Assembly (NCBI GenBank): GCA_024281055.1
Contig: JAMXLF010000070.1
Span: 56,997-120,996, forward strand
Direction of reading: 5' to 3'
Origin: Geobacteraceae bacterium
GTDB lineage: Bacteria > Desulfobacterota > Desulfuromonadia > Geobacterales > Geobacteraceae
Length of the DNA stretch: 64,000 bases
Of the stretch, positions 9,834 to 19,694 are shown piece by piece. Numbering within the stretch: the stretch's first letter is position 1; the number at the start of each line of letters is the position of its first letter. Made by a program: the position numbers and the translations under genes. Below the pieces are notes generated by a model. That model was not told the DNA's origin. It ran no database searches and saw nothing but the letters and a program-made list of their open reading frames with translations.

Positions 9834-10550
9834 ATGAGGTTCATTTCTCTCGTTGAAAAGGTTATTGCATTTCTCAAAAGGGATCCTTTATACAAATTCA
9901 AGGTAGATTACACTTTCAAGCAATTGTGCTTTATTCTCTTGTACCGCGGCTTTCAACTCTTAAGGGGATTGCGTGTCAAGTTCTTGATTAGGGCACATGG
10001 GCTGGTCTTTTGCGGCAGAAAAGTAGTCGTCGAACATGGCTACCAGGTTGATGCCGGTCCGAACCTGATCTTAGAGGATTTGGTACACATCAATGCCTTG
10101 TCTGAACGGGGGGTTTCCTTTGGCAGGAATGTTACTGTCGCCAAAGGATCTGTGATTGTATGTACAGGTGTCATTGCAAACAGAGGCGTCGGTCTCAGGG
10201 TCGGTGATTGTTCAGCTATCGGGGCTCATTCGTTTATTGGCGCTCAGGGCGGCATAACAATCGGCAACGATGTCATCATGGGACCAGGTGTCCGAATCTT
10301 CTCGGAAAACCACAACTACGACCAACTTGTTTTGCCCATTCGCAAGCAAGGCGAGATAAGACTACCTGTAGCCATAGAGGATGATTGCTGGGTTGGCTCA
10401 GGAGTAACTATCCTGGGAGGAGTCACCGTGGGGCGTGGTACTGTAATCGCGGCTGGATCCGTCGTTACCAAGAGCATTCCTCCTTTGTCAGTAGTTGCTG
10501 GCGTTCCTGCCAAAGTGATAAAAAACAGGGAACCGCATGCCGAATCTTAA
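9834..10550 (+). CDS. Left-handed beta-helix sugar O-acyltransferase
   Basis: 238 residues. After a basic, partly hydrophobic N-terminus of ~60 residues, hexapeptide repeats run from about residue 90 to 225. They include ITIGNDVIMGPGVRIFSENHNYD with the catalytic-type histidine, and DDCWVGSGVTILGGVTVG ending GVPAKVIKNR, as in the CysE/LacA/WcaF acetyltransferase family. It probably O-acetylates a sugar of the repeat unit using acetyl-CoA. It begins with no gap after the preceding gene and overlaps the next by 14 bases. Confidence 0.9.
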   Translation: MRFISLVEKVIAFLKRDPLYKFKVDYTFKQLCFILLYRGFQLLRGLRVKFLIRAHGLVFCGRKVVVEHGYQVDAGPNLILEDLVHINALSERGVSFGRNVTVAKGSVIVCTGVIANRGVGLRVGDCSAIGAHSFIGAQGGITIGNDVIMGPGVRIFSENHNYDQLVLPIRKQGEIRLPVAIEDDCWVGSGVTILGGVTVGRGTVIAAGSVVTKSIPPLSVVAGVPAKVIKNREPHAES

Positions 10551-11649
10551 AATTGCAATTATTGGCTCACGTGGATATCCGTATGTTTACAGCGGCTATG
10601 AAACCTTCGTGAAGGAATTGGCAGAGCGACTTGTCAAGGAACATTATGACGTTACGGTCTATTGCCATAGAAATCTCTTCATCGAGCGCCCAGCATCGGT
10701 CAAGGGGGTCAACCTTGTCTATATCCCGACTATAGAGAAGAAGAGCCTCAGTCAGATTCTCCACTCAGCCCAGGCCATGCTGCATGCCTGTCTCAGTGCC
10801 TTTGACGTTATTCTTGTCGTAAATTCCGCCAACGGGCCGTTCGGCCTTCTGAGCAAGATGTTGAGGAAAAAGACGGCCATAAACGTTGATGGGCTCGAAT
10901 GGATGCGGCCGAAATGGAAGGGGCTGGGCAGCAAGTATTTTTACTGGGCATCTAACATGGCCACAAAGCTATACGATGTCATCATTACAGATTCAGACGA
11001 AATGCAAAAAGTTTACGCGCGCGAATTCAACGCCGAATCCACGGTTATTGCCTATGGAGCAAACATCCGTGAGTCAAAGCATCCCGAATTGATCAACCGA
11101 TGGGATCTCATCCAGAACGGGTATTATCTCGTCGTTGGCAGGCTTATTCCCGACAATAACGCCGATTTGATACTTCGTGAATTTATCAGGTCGTCATCCG
11201 ATAGAAAGCTGGTAATTGTGGGTGACGTCCCCTATAAGGATGCCTATGCTCAATCACTCAAAGGGCTGGATGATCCCAGGATTATATTCACCGGCTACGT
11301 GAACGATCAGGACGTGTTGGCTGAACTGTATCACAACTGCTTTGCCTATTTCCACGGGCATGAATTCGGGGGGACGAATCCAACGATGCTGAAGGCCCTT
11401 GCCTATGGGTGTGCGATCATCGCTCTGGATACGGTTTTCAATCGGGAAATGCTGAACGACGGCCAATTTGGTTTCTTTTTTACCAAAGAATACGACGATC
11501 TGGCCGGGGTGATTCATAGTGTAGAAGCTGGACCGCTGCCGCTTGTAGAATTGCGGCGCAAATCACGGCAACGCATCACTGACAACTACACATGGGAAAA
11601 GATCACCGATCAGTACATCCAACTATTTGAGCAGATGGTCCAGTCGTAA
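10537..11649 (+). CDS. Family 4 glycosyltransferase with DUF1972-type N-terminus
   Basis: 370 residues. The start IAIIGSRGYPYVYSGYETFVKELAERL and the segment AINVDGLEWMRPKWKGLGSKYF are the hallmarks of the DUF1972 glycosyltransferase subgroup, whose members include rhamnosyltransferases of capsule loci. The C-terminal donor domain has YLVVGRLIPDNNADLILREF, and HGHEFGGTNPTMLKALAYG replaces the usual E-x7-E region. It overlaps the acetyltransferase gene by 14 bases. It is the last of the closely packed glycosyltransferase genes. Confidence 0.9.
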   Translation: MPNLKIAIIGSRGYPYVYSGYETFVKELAERLVKEHYDVTVYCHRNLFIERPASVKGVNLVYIPTIEKKSLSQILHSAQAMLHACLSAFDVILVVNSANGPFGLLSKMLRKKTAINVDGLEWMRPKWKGLGSKYFYWASNMATKLYDVIITDSDEMQKVYAREFNAESTVIAYGANIRESKHPELINRWDLIQNGYYLVVGRLIPDNNADLILREFIRSSSDRKLVIVGDVPYKDAYAQSLKGLDDPRIIFTGYVNDQDVLAELYHNCFAYFHGHEFGGTNPTMLKALAYGCAIIALDTVFNREMLNDGQFGFFFTKEYDDLAGVIHSVEAGPLPLVELRRKSRQRITDNYTWEKITDQYIQLFEQMVQS

Positions 11650-12218
11650 TTTCTTGCCGAAGCTCCTCTTCTTTACCCTGCCATGGATCATCGGATCTCT
11701 GATTAGCGGTTCATGGTGGCAACGGGCCTGATTCCAGCAGCAAAGCATGAAGAAGAAATAACTGTTATTTGTCACTCGTTTAGGTTATAGTGACGTCCCA
11801 TAGTTTTAACGTATGTATGTCGATGGCTGGATCTGTGCGGTGCCGACATCGGTCTGTACTGGCTATCTGAGCGAAGACATGATGTCCTGGTCGCGAACAG
11901 TAAGCGGTTCAAGGAGCAACAATCGCACCTCTTGGGAAATTGCTGGTTCGTGCTGGAGCGTTACGACTTGGTTGAATCGATTCCGCTGGAGGTAGACCGC
12001 TTCTACAACCTGTCTTGTCTTTCCTCTCCGATTCATTACTAGTAAAACCCGGCCAGAATTATCAAAACCAATTGCTTTGTATCCTCCCGAGACTTATTTG
12101 CCCGTAAGTCTTTACCCCCGCAACGGCAACGCCTGGGATAACCAGGCGCCTGGAATGGCTTGGCCGTTGAATCCTAGAGGTCGAGTGTGAAAAAGATGCT
12201 TGCTTCATTCACCTCAAA
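11650..12218 (+). other. 569-base gap with a possible gene remnant
   Basis: No well-supported gene is present. One frame is open from 11794 to the TAG at 12040-12042 (about 82 codons) and reads like real protein in places (WLDLCGADIGLYWLSE, LVANSKRFKEQQ). It has no ATG/GTG with a ribosome binding site near its beginning, and I cannot name a family. A short ATG frame at 11813 covers the same bases in another frame and is less protein-like. The stretch may be the decayed 3' end of a lost gene between the glycosyltransferase block and the export block. Confidence 0.3.
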
Positions 12219-13721
12219 ATGTATAAACGTCTTGTCATGAACGGCGTTGTCATAGATACCATGGTGTCTGACGGGGAAGTCGTCGAGACCTCGACCGGCT
12301 GCGCAGTCGACAGAATCGGCTTTCGGGAACGTCATTGGGTAAAATGGCTAAGTATGGGGATGGACATCCTGTCGCTCCAGATTTCGCTCTATCTCGGGTA
12401 TCTTTTCCGTCACCTGTTTAATCCGTGGTGGCCACTCAGTATAGGAAGACATCACTATGTGACTCTTATGCTCGCCATGCTGCTGGTTCCCTACGGGTAT
12501 TGGCTCGTGCGGCTCTACCCAGGTTACGGCCTTTCCGCCGTAGAAAGGCTCCGGCGCCGCCTTCGTGCAACAGCTGTTTTCCTGATGTTGTTTATCAGTT
12601 GGGACTATATTGTCAACCATTCGGCCTGGTCGCGGGGAATTCTCCTGTCTACGTTCGTCTTTGCTCTTTTGATCCCCCCCATGATGCAAACATTTTTCCG
12701 TGCACTGCTGATCCGTTTGAAGGTCTGGGGAACGCCAGTGGTCGTGCTGGGTGCGGCGCGCACTGGGCAACATGCGGTGCAGTCCCTCCTCAAAGACCAG
12801 TCCCTGGGGTTGCACCCAGTGCTGGTCTTCGACGACGACCCGAATAAATCCGGGAAAAGGCTTATGGGATTGCCTGTAATTCACGGCCTTTTGCGGGCCA
12901 ATGAATACGCCGGCAGGATAAGATATGCCCTGCTGGCGATTCCGGGCGGCGGTCGCGATCTCCAGCTTGATCTTTGGCGGAAACTCCGCTTTCGCCATAT
13001 CATCATCATTCCGAATCTCATCGGGTTGCAAAGCCTCTGGGTGGAAGCGCGGGACCTGGGTGGTCTTCTTGGGCTCGAAATACAGAAGAATCTTCTGGTC
13101 CGCAGAAACTGGAAGATCAAGCAAATCATGGATTTTTCCCTGGGTATTCCCCTCTTTCTCTTGAGTGTCCCGGTTCTTACTTTTTTTGGCGTCTGGATCA
13201 TGCTTGTCAGTCCCGGCAACCCATTTTTCTGCCAGGTACGGGAAGGGCGAGGCGGAAAACGGTTCAAGGTCTGGAAGCTTCGGACCATGTATCCGAACGC
13301 CGACAGGCTTCTTCATGAGTATCTTGCAGAGAACCCCTCGGCAAGGGAAGAATGGAATGCCTTTTTCAAGCTCAAGAACGACCCTCGCATTCTGAAGGGA
13401 ATTGGTTGGATCCTTCGTAAAACCAGCCTGGATGAGTTGCCGCAGCTCTGGAACGTGCTTCGGGGCGAGATGAGTCTGGTCGGTCCGCGTCCCTTTCCCC
13501 ATTACCATCTGGAGCAGTTTAATGCAAATTTCCGCAAACTACGCAGAAGCGTCATGCCCGGCATGACAGGACTCTGGCAAGTGGAGGCGCGCAGTGACGG
13601 TGACCTCGTCCAGCAGGAGAAACTGGACACCTATTACATCCGCAACTGGTCTATCTGGCTCGATCTGAGCCTGCTTGGCAAAACAATCCTGATCGTCCTG
13701 TCCGGCAAGGGTGCATATTAA
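12219..13721 (+). CDS. wbaP: Undecaprenyl-phosphate sugar-1-phosphate transferase (WbaP type)
   Basis: 500 residues; the enzyme starts repeat-unit synthesis by moving a hexose-1-phosphate (galactose or glucose) from UDP-sugar to undecaprenyl phosphate. Several hydrophobic helices (~45-160) precede a Rossmann-like region ([14 protein letters not shown]), a further helix, and the catalytic C-terminal Bac_transf domain with [31 protein letters not shown] and [13 protein letters not shown]. This full three-part layout is WbaP-like rather than the short PglC form. The start is uncertain: ATG at 12219, 12237 and 12261 are in frame and none has a good ribosome binding site. Confidence 0.88.
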   Translation: MYKRLVMNGVVIDTMVSDGEVVETSTGCAVDRIGFRERHWVKWLSMGMDILSLQISLYLGYLFRHLFNPWWPLSIGRHHYVTLMLAMLLVPYGYWLVRLYPGYGLSAVERLRRRLRATAVFLMLFISWDYIVNHSAWSRGILLSTFVFALLIPPMMQTFFRALLIRLKVWGTPVVVLGAARTGQHAVQSLLKDQSLGLHPVLVFDDDPNKSGKRLMGLPVIHGLLRANEYAGRIRYALLAIPGGGRDLQLDLWRKLRFRHIIIIPNLIGLQSLWVEARDLGGLLGLEIQKNLLVRRNWKIKQIMDFSLGIPLFLLSVPVLTFFGVWIMLVSPGNPFFCQVREGRGGKRFKVWKLRTMYPNADRLLHEYLAENPSAREEWNAFFKLKNDPRILKGIGWILRKTSLDELPQLWNVLRGEMSLVGPRPFPHYHLEQFNANFRKLRRSVMPGMTGLWQVEARSDGDLVQQEKLDTYYIRNWSIWLDLSLLGKTILIVLSGKGAY

Positions 13722-13890
13722 TATTAAAGTTCAAACGGCTGCTGGCAGGGCTGCCTGACAGTCTTCGGATCGTACGGGGTGCCGGCCACGGTTCTATGGC
13801 GATCCCACATACGACGTGAAGTATCCCTTTCAAAGGACGGTTGCGTTTTGTGTACTGTTTTGCTTATGAGGCGTGCAGCACGGAGAAATA

Positions 13891-15519
13891 ATGATTAGGT
13901 TGTGCAAGTATCTTTCTCGGCTTGCTGTGCTGTCGCTTATGTCAATCTCGGTTTTGCCGCAGATATCTTGGGCAATGGCCTCAAACAATATACCCCTTGA
14001 TAGCCCCGTTTACCGTTATCTCGAAAAGCTGGAGGGATTCGGCCTGATTACCGAAGACGTGTCAGGTGTCAAGCCCTTCTCAAAGGCTGAGGTGGCCCGC
14101 CTCCTTGCGGAGGCGGAAGCAAATCTCGCAGAGTATGACGGGGCAGGTGCCGGGTTTGCGGCCTCCCTTGTGACGCGCATACGCGACCTCATCCCCCGCG
14201 AGGCTTCACTGCGCAAGGAGCCTGACCGCGCCCCGCTGCTCGATGCCAACCCCCTGACATATGCACGGTTGCGATACGTGTATCTCGACGGCGTTCCCAG
14301 GAATTATACTCGCGACGTCTTCGTTAAGGGAGGGGCGAAGGTTTTCGGTTTCATCGGTGGTAACCTGCGCCCTCAACCTGACGAAATTGATCACAAGAGC
14401 GGTACTGAAGGAACCCCTCTGCTGGAGAACAACGAGGGGGTCATCTATTCCCGCGGCAACAATGCAGAGCTGCGTTTTGCGATGGAAGGGTATGCAGGGA
14501 GCACGGCGTCAATGCTTATTGAACCACTGCTGCTTCATACTCCCGAGGTTGATCAACTAAAAATCCAAAAGGGGTATGCAAAGCTTGGTGGCGGCGGATT
14601 GGAACTGGAGGTGGGACGGGATGCCAACTGGTTCGGTCCCGGCTACCGGGGGACGGTGACCCTTACTAACAATGCTCAGAACTTCGATCAGATAAAACTT
14701 TCCAGTCCTGAACCGCTCGATGTCGGTTGGGTGAAGGAGTATCTGGGCGATTTCAAGTACAGCCTCATTTTTTCCCGCTTCGACGAGACAGGGGCGGGGA
14801 GTACTCTGCGGCAACCCTATTTCCTTGGCCTGAAACTTGCTCTCAAACCAAAACCTTGGTTTGAAATTGGTGGCAATTTTGTGCGTCAAGAAGGAGGGCC
14901 GGGGCTCTCGGGGCATACCAGCATCACCGATTTTATCTTTGGCGGCGGGAACACCAACAAGAGCAACTCCATCGCCGGTCTCGACATGCGCTTCCGCATT
15001 CCGTGGCTGCGCAATACCGAACTGTACGGCGAGTTCGCCGGCGAAGATTCCGCGCTATTCTGGCCGATCCTGGAGAGCTATGTTGCCGGTATTTATATTC
15101 CACGTTTGACCGACTCCGGTCAGGACGATTTCCGATTCGAGTACTTCTGGGGGCATGCCTACCTTTATTCCGACTTTAAATTCCCCGAAGGGTATGTCTA
15201 TCACGGTATGACACCCGGACATTCCCAGGGAGGGGGTGCCCAGGACTTTTTTTTCCGCTACAGCCATTGGTTTTCTCCCCGGAATAACCTGGCGCTTGAA
15301 TACATTCATACCGACCGCGGGAAGGTCGGCAAAGTTCCCGGTTCCGGACAGCAGGTGGAGGAGCTGAATGCTTGGCGTGCCTTCTGGAACCTGCCGGTGT
15401 ACGGGGAGTTCGATCTTAATACGATGTGCGGCTGGGAGAGGGTCAATAACTTCAATATGGTGGCAGGTGCGACGCGCACCAATCAGATTGTCAAAATCGA
15501 TTTGAATTACCGTTATTGA
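13891..15519 (+). CDS. Wzi-like capsule-assembly outer-membrane protein
   Basis: 542 residues from ATG 13891, chosen because CGGAGAAATA precedes it and a clear signal peptide (MIRLCKYLSRLAVLSLMS...ISWAMA) follows. Residues ~40-110 form a helical N-terminal region containing SPVYRYLEKLEGFGLI. The rest is rich in alternating beta-strand sequence with EVGRDANWFGPGYRGTVTL, typical of the Wzi/capsule assembly family, and ends in an aromatic Arg-Tyr strand. The protein should bind or anchor exported polysaccharide in the outer membrane. Its last codons are tandemly duplicated just past the stop codon. Confidence 0.85.
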   Translation: MIRLCKYLSRLAVLSLMSISVLPQISWAMASNNIPLDSPVYRYLEKLEGFGLITEDVSGVKPFSKAEVARLLAEAEANLAEYDGAGAGFAASLVTRIRDLIPREASLRKEPDRAPLLDANPLTYARLRYVYLDGVPRNYTRDVFVKGGAKVFGFIGGNLRPQPDEIDHKSGTEGTPLLENNEGVIYSRGNNAELRFAMEGYAGSTASMLIEPLLLHTPEVDQLKIQKGYAKLGGGGLELEVGRDANWFGPGYRGTVTLTNNAQNFDQIKLSSPEPLDVGWVKEYLGDFKYSLIFSRFDETGAGSTLRQPYFLGLKLALKPKPWFEIGGNFVRQEGGPGLSGHTSITDFIFGGGNTNKSNSIAGLDMRFRIPWLRNTELYGEFAGEDSALFWPILESYVAGIYIPRLTDSGQDDFRFEYFWGHAYLYSDFKFPEGYVYHGMTPGHSQGGGAQDFFFRYSHWFSPRNNLALEYIHTDRGKVGKVPGSGQQVEELNAWRAFWNLPVYGEFDLNTMCGWERVNNFNMVAGATRTNQIVKIDLNYRY

Positions 15520-15536
15520 TTTGAATTGCCGTTATC
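15499..15536 (+). repeat. Two-copy 19-base direct repeat at the wzi-like stop codon
   Basis: The unit at 15499-15517 recurs at 15518-15536 with two substitutions. The stop codon of the Wzi-like gene lies at the junction (15517-15519), so the second copy would repeat the last few codons if read through. Confidence 0.8.
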
Positions 15537-15598
15537 GAATTAGGGTGTGAAAAGAGCAATCGCTGAAAAAACATAATCATATAGGGAGCAGGAGTTTC

Positions 15599-18500
15599 AT
15601 GATGAAGAACCGTATTTCGATTTTCTGTCTGGCATTGTTGCTGTTGCTGGCGTTGGCAGGCATTGTCTCTGCTGCCGGTCTCTCCCCCGATACCGGTTCC
15701 GCAGGAGGGACGGGAGGGGTAAGCCAGAATGGCCAAGCTGGCACGAACATGGGCGCCAACAGCAGCCTCGCTTCGGGGCTGAATAATTCTTCAGGTCTCC
15801 AATCAGGGATGAATATTCAACAGGGCATCGGTGTTCCATCGGGCATGAGCATTCCGCCGGGTATGAGCATTCCTTCCAATATTACTCCTGATATGTTGCG
15901 CGCGTACCTGCAGCAAAACATGACCACCCCCGGCGACATGGGAACCGCGGCATTGATGAAGTCAGACCAGAAGGGAGCGCTATCCCTCAAGGCCGACCCG
16001 GGGGACGGTCTGGTCAGTCTCACGTGGAAGATTACGGGACTTCAGCAGAAACCGGGTGACCCACCGCTTCAATTCAGCATCCTGTATGGCACCCTGCCGG
16101 GGCGCTACGACAGGAAAACCGATGTGGGCAGCGTAACGGATTTCAAGGTGAGGGATTTGAAGAATAACCAGGCCTATTTCTTCAAGGTTTTGGCGTATTC
16201 CACCGGCGGGACGCCGGTGTATTCCGCTGGCGGGATGCTGGCAAATCCCGCGGGCGGAACGCTGTCGAATTCCGCTGGCGGCATGCTGGGGAATTCTGCC
16301 GGCGGAACGCTGTCGAATTCCGCCGGTGGCATGCTGGGGAATTCTGCCGGTGGCATGCTGGGGAATTCCGCCGGTGGCATGGTCATTCTGACTTCCAACG
16401 AGGAACGGGCGATGCCCCTCGCTCTGGAGGACCTTGCCTCGTCCCTGGAAAAATTGTTTGCCCGTGATGTCCCCACCCAGCAAGATAAATACGAGGCCGA
16501 CCCTTTCAACCGTGAACTGAAACAGTTCGGGTACGATTTCTTCAAAAACAGCATTCCAATCGGCATGCCGATCGACCACGTTCCGGTTGGACCTGACTAC
16601 GTGATAGGCCCGGGAGACACGGTTCGTATCGACCTGTGGGGCTCTGTCAATGCGCACTACGAACTGGATGTGGACAAGAACGGCGAAATCAGCATTCCAA
16701 AGGTCGGTACCGTCAAGGTGTGGGGATTGAAATACGGCCAGGCCAAGGATGTTATCCACCGCGCAATTGGCCATTTCTTCAGGGGGTTTGAGTCGAACGT
16801 CTCACTGGGAACCCTCAGGTCGATTCAGGCGTTTGTGGTCGGTGAGGTTACAGCGCCCGGCACCTATACCATCAGTTCGCTGAGTACGGTCATCAACGTT
16901 CTCGCCATGGCCGGCGGCCCATCCAAGAACGGCAGCCTCCGGAGCATCAAACTCTTCCGGAAGGGACAACCCGTTCAGGAGATCGATCTCTACGAAATGT
17001 TCCTAGGCGGAGACCGCAGCAAGGATGTACGGATCGAAAACGGCGATACTGTTTTCGTCCCGGTAATCGGTGCCGTCGCAGCGGTCGGGGGCGAGGTGAA
17101 ACGTCCGGCAATCTATGAACTCAAAGGGAAAACGTCTGTCGATCAGCTGCTGGCAATGGCCGGGGATATAACTGCCACTGGTGATGTCAGCAGGATCCAG
17201 ATCGAGAGATTTGGGACAAATGGTATGAGGGTAGCTCTCGATTTCGAAATGGACCGGAAGCAGAAGACTGGCCGACTTGCCAGCGAGGAGGTTCGTGACC
17301 GTGATATGGTCAAGATATTCCCGATCAACCGGGCACTGAGGGACGTGGTCAGTTTGCAGGGAAATGTAGTGAAGCCGGGCGGGTATCAGTTCAGAAAAGG
17401 CATGAAGCTGACGGACGTTATTCCCAACGTCGATGCGCTCCTCCCGGATACGTATCTGGATGCCGTGCAGATTACCCGTCTGGCGCCGCCCAATTATCAT
17501 CCGGAAATCGTCTCGGCCGATCTCGGGAAGGCACTGGCAGGGGATGCACGGGAAAATGTTGCCTTGCAAGAACAGGATGTCATCACTGTCTATCCCCGAC
17601 TGAGCATGGAAGAAAAGAAGACCGTTTCGATCAGCGGTGAAGTGGTGACCCCCGGTGATGTCGACTACTACCCGAACATGACGGTACGCGACCTGATCGT
17701 CAAAGCCGGCAGCCTCAAAAGCACCGCACTGCTCGACCGGGCCGAGCTGACAAGGATTGTCATGGAGAACGGCCGGGCGCGTGCGACTAGAATGGAAATA
17801 GACCTGCGCAAGGTCATGGCGGGTGACCCCGCTCAGAACCTCGCAATGCAGCCCTACGATTCGTTGATCGTCAGACGGGTCGAGAACTGGCTCGAAGCGA
17901 CCGATCGGTTCGTAACGCTGACAGGGGAGGTGCGCTTCCCCGGCATCTATTCGTTCAGCAAGGGGGAAAAACTGAGCTCGGTCATCGAGCGGGCCGGAGG
18001 TTATACCGACGACGCCTATCTCAAGGGGGCGCGGTTCTTCCGGAAGTCGGTCCAGGAGACCCAGCAAAAGAGGATGGAGGAAATCATCACACGTACCGAG
18101 CAGGACGTGGTGCAGAAGCAGGAAGAACTGGCAGCCTCGGGTGCCTCGAAAGAGGAGATTGATGCCACAAAGGCTGCGCTGGAACGAGTGGTAACGGATC
18201 TGCAGCGGCTTAAGAACGCGAAGGCTGAAGGGCGCGTCGTCATCAAGCTCAGCGCCCTCAACACCTTCACCAGTTCTCCATACGATCTCGAACTGCGGGG
18301 TGGGGACGTGCTCGACATCCCGCAGACGCCAAGCGTCGTCTACGTGTTCGGGCAGGTTTTCAGCCCCTCAACCTTGGTCTACATTCCTCAACGGGATGTT
18401 GAGTATTATCTGAAAAAGGCCGGTGGCCCGACCAACAATGCTGAAGAGGGCGAAATGTATGTCATCAAGGCCGACGGTTCGGTCATCAGCAGGGCGCAAT

Positions 18501-18703
18501 CGTCAGCCGGCATCAGCTGGAATGACGACGCGAAGCGCTGGACCTTTGGCGGATTCCTCTCCACGTCCCTTGATCCTGGAGACACGGTGGTCGTTCCGCA
18601 ACAACTGGAACACATCGCCTGGATGAAAGAAATCAAGGACATAACGACGATACTTTCCCAGATTGCCTTGGCGGCTGGTGTGGCCGTTGCGGCGGGTCTG
18701 TAA
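15599..18703 (+). CDS. Multi-SLBB polysaccharide export protein (Wza-like) with FN3 and octapeptide repeats
   Basis: 1034 residues with signal peptide (LALLLLLALAGIVSAA). A Gly/Ser/Met-rich stretch with repeated GMSIP follows, then a fibronectin-III-like domain (~126-201) and a run of 8-residue repeats of form AGGMLGNS (~203-261). The Poly_export domain begins around 330 (VGPDYVIGPGDTVRIDLWG) and is followed by several SLBB domains (AFVVGEVTAPGTY, VAAVGGEVKRPAIY, VSISGEVVTPGDVDYY, VTLTGEVRFPGIYSF, VYVFGQVFSPSTL). A coiled coil lies near 820-880 and a hydrophobic C-terminus ends the protein. It is expected to form the outer-membrane/periplasmic export channel. GGAGCAGGAG precedes the start. 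Confidence 0.88.
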   Translation: MMKNRISIFCLALLLLLALAGIVSAAGLSPDTGSAGGTGGVSQNGQAGTNMGANSSLASGLNNSSGLQSGMNIQQGIGVPSGMSIPPGMSIPSNITPDMLRAYLQQNMTTPGDMGTAALMKSDQKGALSLKADPGDGLVSLTWKITGLQQKPGDPPLQFSILYGTLPGRYDRKTDVGSVTDFKVRDLKNNQAYFFKVLAYSTGGTPVYSAGGMLANPAGGTLSNSAGGMLGNSAGGTLSNSAGGMLGNSAGGMLGNSAGGMVILTSNEERAMPLALEDLASSLEKLFARDVPTQQDKYEADPFNRELKQFGYDFFKNSIPIGMPIDHVPVGPDYVIGPGDTVRIDLWGSVNAHYELDVDKNGEISIPKVGTVKVWGLKYGQAKDVIHRAIGHFFRGFESNVSLGTLRSIQAFVVGEVTAPGTYTISSLSTVINVLAMAGGPSKNGSLRSIKLFRKGQPVQEIDLYEMFLGGDRSKDVRIENGDTVFVPVIGAVAAVGGEVKRPAIYELKGKTSVDQLLAMAGDITATGDVSRIQIERFGTNGMRVALDFEMDRKQKTGRLASEEVRDRDMVKIFPINRALRDVVSLQGNVVKPGGYQFRKGMKLTDVIPNVDALLPDTYLDAVQITRLAPPNYHPEIVSADLGKALAGDARENVALQEQDVITVYPRLSMEEKKTVSISGEVVTPGDVDYYPNMTVRDLIVKAGSLKSTALLDRAELTRIVMENGRARATRMEIDLRKVMAGDPAQNLAMQPYDSLIVRRVENWLEATDRFVTLTGEVRFPGIYSFSKGEKLSSVIERAGGYTDDAYLKGARFFRKSVQETQQKRMEEIITRTEQDVVQKQEELAASGASKEEIDATKAALERVVTDLQRLKNAKAEGRVVIKLSALNTFTSSPYDLELRGGDVLDIPQTPSVVYVFGQVFSPSTLVYIPQRDVEYYLKKAGGPTNNAEEGEMYVIKADGSVISRAQSSAGISWNDDAKRWTFGGFLSTSLDPGDTVVVPQQLEHIAWMKEIKDITTILSQIALAAGVAVAAGL
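16205..16381 (+). repeat. In-frame 24-base tandem repeats
   Basis: About seven copies of a 24-base unit encode AGG(M/T)L(G/S)NS octapeptides inside the SLBB export gene, between its FN3-like and Poly_export domains. Copies 3-7 are nearly identical and differ by synonymous or single changes, so copy number could vary by slippage without breaking the frame. Confidence 0.9.
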
Positions 18704-18705
18704 GG

Positions 18706-19560
18706 ATGGGCCGGATTACTGGCTATGGCGGCGGGATGAGGGTTTGGTGGCGCATCCTGCCCGGTCTGCTGGCGTGTATCATATTCTGTGTTGCGGTGTC
18801 GCCGGCAATCGCCGGAGATAATGCATTCAGCCTGACCTCAGCTGTAAAGGACGAGACACGCCATTTGAAGGACGAATCACTCGATCTTCTCGCCACCCCC
18901 GTCGGCATCTCAAACTACGGTCTGCTCGGCACGCTCGCCGTTGCCGGCGCGGTCGGGCTTACCTATGTCTTTGACTCCAACATCAGGGACAAGGTGCAGG
19001 CGAACAAGAATCATACCCTCGACAAGGCAACCGAAGCTGGCAGCATTGTCGGTGATCCCTTCGTGCACCTCGGCATAGCGGCAGCGGTCTACGGGGGAGG
19101 AGCGCTGGCCGGTTCCGCAAAATGGCAGGAAATGGGAGAGATGCTGGGGGAAGCGGCGCTTCTGGCCGACGCGTCGGGGTTTATCCTGAAGGAATCAATC
19201 GGCAGGGCTCGCCCCTTCGTTAACAACGACAAGGGGAGCTTCAGGCCGTTCCAGTTCAAGACCGACTACGATTCCATGCCCTCGCTCCACACGGCCAGCT
19301 CATTTGCCATGGCTTCGGTGCTGTCCGCCACGTCGGAGAGTATCCCAGCCAAGATCCTCTATTATTCCGCCGCCTCTTTTGTCGGGTTCTCACGCATGTA
19401 CAAAGACAAACACTGGGCGAGCGACGTCGTCCTCGGGGCCGCCCTCGGCGAGCTCTGCGGCCGGGTGGTCACTAACTACCATACCCGCACGTCAAAAATA
19501 TCTCTGGTACCGGTCGTTGGCGACAATATGGCGATGCTGGCTGTGACCGGGAGATGGTAA
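18706..19560 (+). CDS. PAP2-family phosphatase, exported/membrane-associated
   Basis: 284 residues. The three acid-phosphatase motifs are present: KESIGRARPF (K-x6-RP), PSLHTASSFA (PS-x-H) and SRMYKDKHWASDVVLG (SR-x5-H-x3-D). A hydrophobic N-terminal segment (ILPGLLACIIFCVAVSPAIAG) acts as signal or anchor. The gene starts two bases after the SLBB gene stop; ATG 18736 is an alternative start that would place the signal peptide nearer the N-terminus. It could recycle undecaprenyl pyrophosphate released during polymer assembly, which is inference from context. A strong terminator follows. Confidence 0.87.
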   Translation: MGRITGYGGGMRVWWRILPGLLACIIFCVAVSPAIAGDNAFSLTSAVKDETRHLKDESLDLLATPVGISNYGLLGTLAVAGAVGLTYVFDSNIRDKVQANKNHTLDKATEAGSIVGDPFVHLGIAAAVYGGGALAGSAKWQEMGEMLGEAALLADASGFILKESIGRARPFVNNDKGSFRPFQFKTDYDSMPSLHTASSFAMASVLSATSESIPAKILYYSAASFVGFSRMYKDKHWASDVVLGAALGELCGRVVTNYHTRTSKISLVPVVGDNMAMLAVTGRW

Positions 19561-19598
19561 GCCGCCCGCAAGGGTGAGCGTGCTACGAGATGACGACG

Positions 19599-19640
19599 AC
19601 AGGGACCTGGGCTCCGAATGCCAGGTCCCTGTTTCGTTTT
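19599..19640 (+). terminator. Rho-independent terminator ending the polysaccharide locus
   Basis: A perfect 12-base stem (ACAGGGACCTGG with CCAGGTCCCTGT), a 10-base loop and a following TTCGTTTT run lie 39 bases after the PAP2 stop and before the convergent baeR gene. Confidence 0.92.
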
Positions 19641-19694
19641 GAAGGTCGTGAGCAACCGTCGGGGTGCCCAGAATACAGGTCGGGATGGACAAAT

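Noticed and set aside
11813..11995. 60-codon ATG frame in the 11.7-12.2 kb gap
   Set aside because: Ser/Trp/Arg-rich, no ribosome binding site; the overlapping frame 11794-12042 looks more like the remnant of a gene.
12348..13508. 386-codon minus-strand frame opposite wbaP
   Set aside because: WbaP motifs are unmistakable on the + strand; the antisense frame has no start site or recognisable domain.
16205..16381. Regular repeats considered as a CRISPR array
   Set aside because: Units are contiguous 24-mers without unique spacers and are read in frame as octapeptides.
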